From Micropterus salmoides (Eukaryota > Chordata > Actinopteri > Centrarchiformes > Centrarchidae): DNA of 64,000 nucleotides. Location of the stretch: the NCBI RefSeq assembly GCF_014851395.1, contig NW_024040040.1:21619000-21682999 (forward strand), given 5' to 3'. The position numbers and the translations under genes are program-made. How positions within the stretch are numbered: position 1 is the first letter of the stretch; each line of letters starts with the position of its first letter. Positions 31,241-43,455 of the stretch are shown here, piece by piece. The notes under the pieces were generated by a model. That model searched no databases. It worked only from the letters and a program-made list of their open reading frames with translations, and was not told the DNA's origin.

Positions 31241-34200
31241 CCACAACTCAAATCAGATAAGAAGAAATGTTTTATACCACCTCAAGAAGGCTTCCTATCA
31301 GAAAGGTAGGAAGGTATTTCAAATGTACAACTGCAGTACTTAAATCTAAGTAAAGTAATTTCCCTGACATTACTGTTACTCCCATGTAACAGGTTTTATA
31401 CTTCCTGTGAGTATAATCCAATCATCTTATTTTCATACTGTATATCCGTTGTGTAATTTGATAAATTGTGTTGTATGTGTGCTCGCATCGGTACTACTGA
31501 GACTTCATTGCCCTCTTCAGAGAAGACTCTGACTGCAACATGCGTCTTTGTAAAGAGAGAAACAGACAGAAAAAGTCTCTAACTCTGCCTGTCAGCTCGC
31601 TCTGCTCCGTTAAAACTGAATTTACCATACAGAATTGAATACGAGTGCACTCCAGATTTAGCTGCAGCCAGCTGACCGTGTCTTCTCCCTATACCGCAGT
31701 TCTGTGTCCATGCATGCAGCAAACTGAAAGCACTGTCTGTCGGAGCGTCTACGTGAAAAGAGAAGGAAGACATTGCTGGTAGTATTGTCTTCAGAGTTGT
31801 TAAACACCTCAGCGCACTGAAGGAAGCCATCTGACTGTGTGAGGGGCAAGATCGTTGATGTCTGCAGGCAGAGGAGCTCTCCTGTCTGACTGGTCCACCA
31901 ATAGCAGAGAAGATGACCCCTTGAGACACAGCCCCTCCTCATTTGCATAATGAGGCAGAAATGCATACAAAATTTAAAAAAGACAGGCAGAAATAAATAC
32001 CATGGGTGAAAATAAATAAGGTAAATAAATACAAAGGAAGAATAAAACAGACAAAAATATTAAAACACACACATAAATAAATACATTAAAAAAATTAGTA
32101 ATAAATAAAGTTGAATAAACAAATAAGGTAATTATAACAAAGGTGAATAAGTAAAGGCACTAATTAAAATATACATTTATGTCTCCTTGTATAATTTAAT
32201 TACTACCTACATTTATTTATTACTTTATTTTTTTGTGTATTTAATTGGATGCTTATTTATTTATTGAGCATTTATTTATTTCTGTATTTATTTCTGACTG
32301 TGTCAGGATCGGTCCTCCATAGGGGGTGGGAGAGTTATCAAGCACGTAAAGTTTGGTTCAGATGTGAGCATGTACACTGAAGTTACACAACTTCCTGTGT
32401 CATGGCGAAGACTTGATCTCTGACGCCACGCCACGGACACACCCATTGACGAAAACTCGCAAATAGCACAACTTTTCATCTTCAATGCCTTTAGAAGGCA
32501 CAGCACAAATTTGAAGTCGGTCGGACTAAATCCCTAGGAGGAGTTCGTTAAAGTACGAAGTGTGTAAATCATCCAAAATTTGACGTAAAATTCAAAATGG
32601 CCGACTTCCTGTTGATTTTAGGGCATCGCTCCAAGAGGCTTTTTGTGCGTCTGGACAAGATACACGTACCACAGAAAATTCGTGCACGTAGGTAAAACGT
32701 GCGGCGGGGGCTGCTTCGTTAAAAGTCACTTCCTGTTGCCAGCAGGTGGCGCTATGACTGTCTGTGAATGTCAGCATGTACATGTGTTCAGGGCGGGACT
32801 CTCATCCTACATGTACAGTTTGGTCCAGATGTGAGCATGTACACTGAAGTTACGACAACTTCCGTGTCATGGCGAAGAGTGATCTTTGACGCCACGCCAC
32901 GGACACGCCCATTGACGAAAACTTGCAAATAGCACAACTTTTCATCTTCAATGCCTTTAGAAGGCACAGCACAAATTTGAGGTCGGTCGGACTAAATCCC
33001 TAGGAGGAGTTCGTTAAAGTACGAAGTGTGTAAATCATCCAAAATTTGACGTAAAATTCAAAATGGCCGACTTCCTGTTGATTTTAGGGCATCGGCCAAG
33101 AGGCTTTTTTGTGCGTCTGGACAAGATACACGTACCACAGAAAATTCGTGCACGTAGGTAAATGCGGGGGGCTGCTTCGTTAAAAGTCACTTCCTGTTGC
33201 CAGCAGGTGGCGCTATGACTGTGTGAATGTCAGCATGTACATGTGTTCAGGGCGGACTCTCATCCTACATGTACAGTTTGGTCCAGATGTGAGCATGTAC
33301 ACTGAAGTTACGACAACTTCCGTGTCATGGCGAAGAGCTGATCTTTGACGCCACGCCACGGACACGCCCATTGACGAAAACTTGCAAATAGCACAACTTT
33401 TCATCTTCAATGCCTTTAGAAGGCACAGCACAAATTTGAGGTCGGTCGGACTAAATCCCTAGGAGGAGTTCGTTAAAGTACGAAGTGTGTAAATCATCCA
33501 AAATTTGACGTAAAATTCAAAATGGCCGACTTCCTGTTGGGTTTAGGCTATGGCTCCAAGAGACTTTTTTGTGCGTCTGGACAAGATACACGTACCACAG
33601 AAAATTCGTGCACGTAGGTGAAACGTGCGGCGGGGGCTGCTTCGTTAAAGGTCACTTTCTGTTGCCAGCAGGTGGCGCTATGACTGTGGGTGAATGTCGG
33701 CATGTACATGTGTTCAGGGCGGGACTCTCATCCTACATGTACAGTTTGGTCCAGATGTGAGCATGTACACTGAAGTTACAACAACTTCCTGTTTCATGCG
33801 AATCATCGACGCCACGGACACGCCCATTGACGAAAACTCGCAAATAGCACAACTTTTCATCGTCAATGCCTTTAGAAGGCACAGCAGAAATTTGACGTCG
33901 ATCCGACTAAATCCCTAGGAGGAGTTCGTTAAAGTACGAAGTGTGTAAATCATCCAAAAATGGCCATAAAATTCAAAATGGCCGACTTCCTGTTGACTTT
34001 AGGCTATGGGTTCTTGAGGCTTTTTTGTGCGTCTTGATACGATACATGTCCCCAGAAAATTTCGTACATGTAGGTTGAACGTGAACGAGGGGCTAATCAT
34101 TTCCAATTTTCTAGGTGGCGCTAGCGAGTCATTTTGCCACGCCCATGTGCGAAACTTGTAGAATACGAAATTTTTCACCGGTTCTGACATGTTTGCAAAT

Positions 34201-34327
34201 TTTGGTGAGTTTTCGAGTATGTTTAGGCCATGTCATTTGGGCCTACTTTGCAGAAAAAAAAAAAAAAAAAAAAAAATAATCCGAGCAAATTCAATAGGGA
34301 CCTCGCACGGTCGTGCTCGGGCCCTAA
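31241..34327 (+). mobile_element. Composite repeat copy IV (5' part lost in the gap)
   Basis: Single-copy part to about 32300, three 468-bp units (landmark near 32653, 33119 and 33579), the divergent last unit near 34031 and one 3' terminus ending GGGCCCTAA. Many single-base deletions relative to the other copies. Confidence 0.87.
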
Positions 34328-34329
34328 TA

Positions 34330-37300
34330 ATAAAGCTGCAAGCAGCGTTGGGCGGGCCCTCGCACTTGTAGCGCGTCCGCGCGTGAGCCGGCCGAGTTGC
34401 ATTCTGGAGCTCTGCCGGTGCGGCTGTGAATTTCCGCGGTTGACGCCGCATGAAGGTGTATATGTCACTTCCTGTGTCCCCTATGTGGAGCTACATAGCA
34501 CTTGCCGCTATGAATATAAATCGGTATTGACGTGTAGATGTCTGCGGGGTGGGAGAGTTATCAAGCACGTAAAGTTTGTTTCAGATGTGAGCATGTACAC
34601 TGAACAATAATGTACCCAAACAATAAAATAAATTCCTTTTATATTTCCCTGCCTTGTTGTTTATGTGTACATACAGAGGAAGAATGTGAGAACAGCACAC
34701 ATTTCATCGTTACTGTGTGTTAGAGCATGGGAGAACAGTGGATACTTTTAATACAGCCCACACCCCTAATACTGTGTAACTATAACAAGTAGAGAACAGA
34801 AGAAAAAGATGTTCTTTCTTTACAACTGTCTGCATAGCTTATTCATATTGTGTAATGAATGAAAATAAATAGGCCTACTAGGCTCCTCTCTACTTTGACA
34901 TTTAAGATTAGCTTGTTTGATCCACCTTCATACACATGTGACATTACTGTACAACTTGAGAAAGGTGAGTTGTTTTCTGCTCCAGCCTGCCTAAAAGAAA
35001 AGCGTTTTTGGGATTAAATGGACTTTATTAGCTGCTGCAGTGCAGGATGAACTCAGAATAGACCCATTTCTACCTTATTATTCTAAATCATGCAACGAAG
35101 AAGAAGAAATGCATAATAAATCCTGGGACAAAATCTGTCCACAGCATGTAGTCTGATGAACAAGACTTGTGTTATAGCTGACTTGGGCAGTGAAATGTTT
35201 AATTTTTTTAATTCATGTGGTCATAGTTGTCCACAACTCAAATCAGAATATAAGAAGAAATGTTTTATACCACCTCAAGAAGGCTTCCTATCAGAAAGTA
35301 GGAAGGTATTTCAAATGTACAACTGCAGTACTTAATCTAAGTAAAGTAATTTCCCTGACATTACTGTGTTACGCATGTAACAGGTTTTATACTTCCTGTG
35401 AGTATAATCCAATCATCTTATTTTCATACTGTAATCCGTTGTGTAATTTGATAAATTGTGTTGTATGTGTGTCGCATCGGGTACTACTGAGACTTCATTG
35501 CCCTCTTCAGAGAAGACTCTGATGCAACATGCGTCTTTGTAAAGAGAGAAACGGACAGAAAAAGTCTCTAACTCTGCCTGTCAGCTCGCTCTGCTCCGTT
35601 AAAACTGAATTTACCATACAGAATTGAATACGAGTGCACTCCAGATTTAGCTGCAGCCAGCTGACCGTGTGCTTCTCCCTATACCGCAGTTCTGTGTCCA
35701 TGCATGCAGCAAACTGAAAGCACTGTCTGTCGGAGCGTCTACGTGAAAAGAGAAGGAAGACATTGCTGGTAGTATTGTCTTCAGAGTTGTTAAACACCTC
35801 AGCGCACTGAAGGAAGCCATCTGACTGTGTGAGGGGCAAGATCGTTGATGTCTGCAGGCAGAGTAGGAGCTCTCCTGTCTGACTGGTCCACCAATAGCAG
35901 AGAAGATGACCCCTTGAGACACAGCCCCTCCTCATTTGCATAATGAGGCAGAAATGCATACAAAAATTTAAAAAAGACAGGCAGAAATAAATACCATGGG
36001 TGAAAATAAATAAGGTAAATAAATACAAAGGAAGAATAAAACAGACAAAAATATTAAAACACACACATAAATAAATACATTAAAAAAATTAGTAATAAAT
36101 AAAGTTGAATAAACAAATAAGGTAATTATAACAAAGGTGAATAAGTAAGGCACTAATTAAAATATAAACATTTATGTCTCCTTGTATAATTTAATTACTA
36201 CCTACATTTATTTATTTACTTTATTTTTTGTGTATTTAATTGGATGCTTATTTATTTATTGAGCATTTATTTATTTCTGTATTTATTTCTGGCTGTGTCA
36301 GGATCGGTCCTCCATAACGGGGTGGGAGAGTTATCAAGCACGTAAAGTTTGGTTCAGATGTGAGCATGTACACTGAAGTTACAACAACTTCCTGTGTCAT
36401 GGCGAAGACTTGATCTTTGACGCCACGCCACGGACACGCCCATTGACGAAAACTGCAAATAGCACAACTTTTCATCTTCAATGCCTTTAGAAGGCACAGC
36501 ACAAATTTGAGGTCGGTCGGACTAAATCCCTAGGAGGAGTTCGTTAAAGTACGAAGTGTGTAAATCATCCAAAATTTGACGTAAAATTCAAAATGGCCGA
36601 CTTCCTGTTGGGTTTAGGCTATGGCTCCAAGAGACTTTTTTGTGCGTCTGGACAAGATACACGTACCACAGAAAATTCGTGCACGTAGGTGAAACGTGCG
36701 GCGGGGGCTGCTTCGTTAAAAGTCACTTCTGTTGCCAGCAGGTGGCGCTATGACTGTGGGTGAATGTCGCATGTACATGTGTTCAGGGCGGGACTCTCAT
36801 CCTACATGTACAGTTTGGTCCGATGTGAGCATGTACACTGAAGTTACAACAACTTCCTGTTCATGCGAATCATCGACGCCACGGACACGCCCATTGACGA
36901 AAACTCGCAATAGCACAACTTTTCATAGTCAATGCCTTTAGAAGGCACAGCAGAACTTTGACGTCGATCCGACTAAATCCCTAGGAGGAGTTCGTTAAAG
37001 TACGAAGTGTGTAATCATCCAAAAATGGCCATAAAATTCAAAATGGCCGACTTCCTGTTGACTTTAGGCTATGGGTTCTTGAGGCTTTTTTGTGCGTCTT
37101 GATACGATACATGTCCCCAGAAAATTTCGTACATGTAGGTTGAACGTGAACGAGGCTAATCTTTTCCAATTTTCTAGGTGGCGCTAGCGAGTCATTTTGC
37201 CACGCCCATGTGCGAAACCTGTAGAATACGAAATTTTTCACCGGTTCTGACATGTTTGCAAATTTTGGTGAGTTTTCGAGTATGTTTAGGCCATGTCATT

Positions 37301-37336
37301 TGGGCCTACTTTGCAGAAAAAAAAAAAAAATAAATA
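34330..37336 (+). mobile_element. Composite repeat copy V
   Basis: 5' module from AAAGCTGCAAGCAGCG, single-copy part, one 468-bp unit (landmark near 36650) and the divergent last unit. It ends in the A/TAA joint and lacks the 50-bp 3' terminus; copy VI follows directly. Confidence 0.87.
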
Positions 37337-39595
37337 TTAAAGCTGCAAGCAGCGTTGGGCGGGCCCTCGCACTTGTAGCGCGTCCGCGTGTGAGCCGGCC
37401 GAGTTGCATATTCTGGAGCTCTGCCGGTGCGGCTGTGAATTTCCTACGCGGTTCCGACGCCGCATGAAGGTGTATATGTCACTTCCTGTGTCCCCTATGT
37501 GGAGCTACATAGCACTTGCCGCTATGAATATAAATCGGTATTGGTGTGTAGATGTCTGCGGGGTGGGAGAGTTATCAAGCACGTAAAGTTTGTTTCAGAT
37601 GTGAGCATGTACACTGAACAATAATGTACCCAAACAATAAAATAAATTCCTTTTATATTTCCCTGCCTTGTTGTTTATGTGTACATACAGAGGAAGAATG
37701 TGAGAACAGCACACATTTCATCGTTACTGTGTGTTAGAGCATGGGAGAACAGTGGATACTTTTAATACAGCCCACACCCCTAATACTGTGTAACTATAAC
37801 AAGTAGAGAACAGAAGAAAAAGATGTTCTTTCTTTACAACTGTCTGCATAGCTTATTCATATTGTGTAATGAATGAAAATAAATAGGCCTACTAGGCTCC
37901 TCTCTACTTTGACATTTAAGATTAGCTTGTTTGATCCACCTTCATACACATGTGACATTACTGTACAACTTGAGAAAGGTGAGTTGTTTTCTGCTCCAGC
38001 CTGCCTAAAAGAAAAGCGTTTTTGGGATTAAATGGACTTTATTAGCTGCTGCAGTGCAGGATGAACTCAGAACAGACCCATTTCTCACCTTATTATTCTA
38101 AATCATGCAACGAAGAAGAAGAAATGCATAATAAATCCTGGGACAAAATCTGTCCACAGCATGTAGTCTGATGAACAAGACTTGTGTTATAGCTGACTTG
38201 GGCAGTGAAATGTTTAATTTTTTTAATTCATGTGGTCATAGTTGTCCACAACTCAAATCAGAATATAAGAAGAAATGTTTTATACCACCTCAAGAAGGCT
38301 TCCTATCAGAAAGGTAGGAAGGTATTTCAAATGTACAACTGCAGTACTTAATCTAAGTAAAGTAATTTCCCTGACATTACAGTGTTACGCATGTAACAGG
38401 TTTTATACTTCCTGTGAGTATAATCCAATCATCTTATTTTCATACTGTATATCCGTTGTGTAATTTGATAAATTGTGTTGTATGTGGTGCTCGCATGGGT
38501 ACTACTGAGACTTCATTGCCCTTCAGAGAAGACTCTGACTGCAACATGCGTCTTTGTAAAGAGAGAAACGGACAGAAAAAGTCTCTAACTCTGCCTGTCA
38601 GCTCGCTCTGCTCCGTTAAAACTGAATTTACCATACAGAATTGAATACGAGTGCACTCCAGATTTAGCTGCAGCCAGCTGACCGTGTGCTTCTCCCTATA
38701 CCGCAGTTCTGTGTCCATGCATGCAGCAAACTGAAAGCACTGTCTGTCGGAGCGTCTACGTGAAAAGAGAAGGAAGACATTGCTGGTAGTATTGTCTTCA
38801 GAGTTGTTAAACACCTCAGCGCACTGAAGGAAGCCATCTGACTGTGTGAGGGGCAAGATCGTTGATGTCTGCAGGCAGAGTAGGAGCTCTCCTGTCTGAC
38901 TGGTCCACCAATAGCAGAGAAGATGACCCTTGAGACACAGCCCCTCCTCATTTGCATAATGAGGCAGAAATGCATACAAAAATTTAAAAAAGACAGGCAG
39001 AAATAAATACCATGGGTGAAAATAAATAAGGTAAATAAATACAAAGGAAGAATAAAACAGACAAAAATATTAAAACACACACATAAATAAATACATTAAA
39101 AAAATTAGTAATAAATAAAGTTGAATAAACAAATAAGGTAATTATAACAAAGGTGAATAAGTAAAGGCACTAATTAAAATATAACATTTATGTCTCCTTG
39201 TATAATTTAATTACTACCTACATTTATTTATTTACTTTATTTTTTTGTGTATTTAATTGGATGCTTATTTATTTATTGAGCATTTATTTATTTCTGTATT
39301 TATTTCTGCTGTGTCAGGATCGGTCCTCCATAACGGGGTGGGAGAGTTATCAAGCACGTAAAGTTTGGTTCAGATGTGAGCATGTACACTGAAGTTACAA
39401 CAACTTCCTGTGTCATGGCGAAGACTTGATCTCTGACGCCACGCCACGGACACACCATTGACGAAAACTCGCAAATAGCACAACTTTTCATCTTCAATGC
39501 CTTTAGAAGGCACAGCACAAATTTGAAGTCGGTCGGACTAAATCCCTAGGAGGAGTTCGTTAAAGTACGAAGTGTGTAAATCATCCAAAATTTGA

Positions 39596-42402
39596 CGTAA
39601 AATTCAAAATGGCCGACTTCCTGTTGGGTTTAGGCTATGCTCCAAGAGACTTTTTTGTGCGTCTGGACAAGATACACGTACCACAGAAAATTCGTGCACG
39701 TAGGTGAAACGTGCGGCGGGGGCTGCTTCGTTAAAAGTCACTTCCTGTTGCCAGCAGGTGGCGCTATGACTGTGGGTGAATGTCAGCATGTACATGTGTT
39801 CAGGGCGGGACTCTCATCCTACATGTACAGTTTGGTCCAGATGTGAGCATGTACACTGAAGTTACGACAACTTCCGTGTCATGGCGAAGAGTTGATCTTT
39901 GACGCCACGCCACGGACACACCCATTGACGAAAACTTGCAAATAGCACAACTTTTCATCTTCAATGCCTTTAGAAGGCACAGCAGAAATTTGAGGTCGGT
40001 CGGACTAAATCCCTAGGAGGAGTTCGTTAAAGTACGAAGTGTGTAAATCATCCAAAATTTGACGTAAAATTCAAAATGGCCGACTTCCTGTTGGGTTTAG
40101 GCTATGGCTCCAAGAGACTTTTTTGTGCGTCTGGACAAGATACACGTACCACAGAAAATGCGTGCACGTAGGTGAAACGTGCGGCGGGGGCTGCTTCGTT
40201 AAAAGTCACTTCCTGTTGCCAGCAGGTGGCGCTATGACTGTCTGTGAATGTCAGCATGTACATGTGTTCAGGGCGGGACTCTCATCCTACATGTACAGTT
40301 TGGTCCAGATGTGAGCATGTACACTGAAGTTACGACAACTTCCGTGTCATGGCGAAGAGCTGATCTTTGACGCCACGCCACGGACACGCCCATTGACGAA
40401 AACTTGCAAATAGCACAACTTTTCATCTTCAATGCCTTTAGAAGGCACAGCACAAATTTGAGGTCGGTCGGACTAAATCCCTAGGAGGAGTTCGTTAAAG
40501 TACGAAGTGTGTAAATCATCCAAAATTTGACATAAAATTCAAAATGGCCGACTTCCTGTTGATTTTAGGGCATCGCTCCAAGAGGCTTTTTTGTGCGTCT
40601 GGACAAGATACACGTACCACAGAAAATTCGTGCACGTAGGTGAAACGTGCGGCGGGGGCTGCTTCGTTAAAAGTCACTTCCTGTTGCCAGCAGGTGGCGC
40701 TATGACTGTGGGTGAATGTCGGCATGTACATGTGTTCAGGGCGGGACTCTCATCCTACATGTACAGTTTGGTCCAGATGTGAGCATGTACACTGAAGTTA
40801 CGACAACTTCCGTGTCATGGCGAAGAGCTGATCTTTGACGCCACGCCACGGACACGCCCATTGACGAAAACTTGCAAATAGCACAACTTTTCATCTTCAA
40901 TGCCTTTAGAAGGCACAGCAAACATTTGAGGTCGGTCGGACTAAATCCCTAGGAGGAGTTCGTTAAAGTACGAAGTGTGTAAATCATCCAAAATTTGACG
41001 TAAAATTCAAAATGGCTGACTTCCTGTTGGGTTTAGGCTATGGCTCCAAGAGACTTTTTTGTGCGTCTGGACAAGATACACGTACCACAGAAAATTCGTG
41101 CACGTAGGTGAAACGTGCGGCGGGGGCTGCTTCGTTAAAGGTCACTTTCTGTTGCCAGCAGGTGGCGCTATGACTGTGGGTGAATGTCGGCATGTACATG
41201 TGTTCAGGGCGGGACTCTCATCCTACATGTACAGTTTGGTCCAGATGTGAGCATGTACACTGAAGTTACGACAACTTCCGTGTCATGGCGAAGAGCTGAT
41301 CTTTGACGCCACGCCACGGACACGCCCATTGACGAAAACTTGCAAATAGCACAACTTTTCATCTTCAATGCCTTTAGAAGGCACAGCAAACATTTGAGGT
41401 CGGTCGGACTAAATCCCTAGGAGGAGTTCGTTAAAGTACGAAGTGTGTAAATCATCCAAAATTTGACGTAAAATTCAAAATGGCTGACTTCCTGTTGGGT
41501 TTAGGCTATGGCTCCAAGAGACTTTTTTGTGCGTCTGGACAAGATACACGTACCACAGAAAATTCGTGCACGTAGGTGAAACGTGCGGCGGGGGCTGCTT
41601 CGTTAAAGTCACTTTCTGTTGCCAGCAGGTGGCGCTATGACTGTGGGTGAATGTCGGCATGTACATGTGTTCAGGGCGGGACTCTCATCCTACATGTACA
41701 GTTTGGTCCAGATGTGAGCATGTACACTGAAGTTACGACAACTTCCGTGTCATGGCGAAGAGCTGATCTTTGACGCCACGCCACGGACACGCCCATTGAC
41801 GAAAACTTGCAAATAGCACAACTTTTCATCTTCAATGCCTTTAGAAGGCACAGCACAAATTTGAGGTCGGTCGGACTAAATCCCTAGGAGGAGTTCGTTA
41901 AAGTACGAAGTGTGTAAATCATCCAAAATTTGACGTAAAATTCAAAATGGCCGACTTCCTGTTGGGTTTAGGCTATGGCTCCAAGAGACTTTTTTGTGCG
42001 TCTGGACAAGATACACGTACCACAGAAAATTCGTGCACGTAGGTGAAACGTGCGGCGGGGGCTGCTTCGTTAAAGGTCACTTTCTGTTGCCAGCAGGTGG
42101 CGCTATGACTGTGGGTGAATGTCGGCATGTACATGTGTTCAGGGCGGGACTCTCATCCTACATGTACAGTTTGGTCCGGATGTGAGCATGTACACTGAAG
42201 TTACAACAACTTCCTGTTTCATTGCGAATCATCGACGCCACGGACACGCCCATTGACGAAAACGCGCAAATAGCACAACTTTTCATCGTCAATGCCTTTA
42301 GAAGGCACAGCAGAAATTTGACGTCGATCCGACTAAATCCCTAGGAGGAGTTCGTTAAAGTACGAAGTGTGTAAATCATCCAAAAATGGCCGTAAAATTC
42401 AA
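39596..42402. repeat. Six tandem 468-bp units, copy VI
   Basis: The landmark GTCTGGACAAGATACACGTA recurs at about 39661, 40129, 40597, 41065, 41532 and 42000, giving spacings of 468, 468, 468, 467 and 468. Some neighbouring units are almost identical, indicating recent local amplification. Confidence 0.93.
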
Positions 42403-42703
42403 AATGGCAGACTTCCTGTTGACTTTAGGCTATGGGTTCTTGAGGCTTTTTTGTGCGTCTTGATACGATACATGTCCCCAGAAAATTTCGTACATGTAGG
42501 TTGAACGTGAACGAGGGGCTAATCATTTCCAATTTTCTAGGTGGCGCTAGCGAGTCATTTTGCCACGCCCATGTGCGAAACTTGTAGAATACGAAATTTT
42601 TCACCGGTTCTGACATGTTTGCAAATTTTGGTGAGTTTTCGAGTATGTTTAGGCCATGTCATTTGGGCCTACTTTGCAGAAAAAAAAAAAATATATATAT
42701 ATA

Positions 42704-43087
42704 ATCCGAGCAAATTCAATAAGGACCTCGCACGGTCGTGCTCGGGCCCTAAAAATAAAATAATCCGAGCAAATTCAATAGGGACCTCGCACGGTCGTGC
42801 TCGGGCCCTAATAATCCGAGCAAATTCAATAGGGACCTCGCACGGTCGTGCTCGGGCCCTAAAAATATAATCCGAGCAAATTCAATAGGGACCTCGCACG
42901 GTCGTGCTCGGGCCCTAATAATCTTAGCAAATTCAAAAGGGACCTCACACGGTCGTGCTCGGGCCCTAAATTTAATCTCAGCAAATTCAATAGGGACCTC
43001 ACACGGTCGTGCTCTGGCCCTAAATATATATATATATATAATCTTTACAAATTCAATAGGGACCTCGCACAGTCGTGCTCGGGCCCT
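42704..43087. repeat. Seven reiterated 3' termini with hairpin
   Basis: Each unit ends GCACGGTCGTGC (perfect stems of five around GT) followed by TCGGGCCCTAA or a variant. They are separated by different A/T-rich spacers, including TA and TAA runs. Confidence 0.9.
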
Positions 43088-43443
43088 TATTACAATATTT
43101 TGCAGTAGCCTACACAATGAAGCATGTTTGGCTTAAATATATTTTTAACCCACTAAAAGTGTAATTGTTCAACAATGTACTTCCACAAACTACACCAAAA
43201 GAGTATTTACTAAGAGTTAAATAAATATGTTTTTGAATAAATAGACTAAAATGTTGTAAAAAATATACTTTTATTCAAGCATATTTATTAAAAGTTCAAT
43301 CAAGAATATATTTATTAGCAATTTATTCAAAGTATACTTTTGAGAAGTATGTTGTATGTATGCTCAGGAGAATATATCTTTAGTATACTTGTAGTAAGCA
43401 TGTTTGAAGTATGAATGTACTATAAGCAATGTGAATATCTAAA
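43088..43443. other. AT-rich spacer
   Basis: No coding sequence. It contains several AGTATACTT-like palindromic words (43330-43400) typical of a teleost DNA-transposon remnant. Confidence 0.45.
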
Positions 43444-43455
43444 TTTGAACGTTTT

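Larger units (their letters stand above)
37337..43087 (+). mobile_element. Composite repeat copy VI (longest)
   Basis: 5' module 37337-37620, single-copy part to about 39320, six 468-bp units, the divergent last unit at about 42420-42680, an A/TA joint, and seven reiterations of the 3' terminus at 42704-43087. The first of these reads CGAGCAAATTCAATAAGG and later ones vary (CTTAGC, CTCAGC, CTTTAC). Confidence 0.9.

Noticed and set aside
30524..31343. Long frames across the gap
   Set aside because: They consist mostly of N and carry no information.
39637..41250. A series of near-identical ~63-residue Cys-containing frames, one per 468-bp unit, on both strands
   Set aside because: They arise from the satellite period (468 = 3 x 156). 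The plus-strand frames begin at non-ATG codons (TTG), and they overlap opposite-strand frames of similar length. No splice or expression signal supports a peptide gene family.
42704..43087. CRISPR-like array of ~50-bp repeats
   Set aside because: Fish DNA; the units are reiterated termini of a dispersed repeat with variable A/T spacers and no cas genes.
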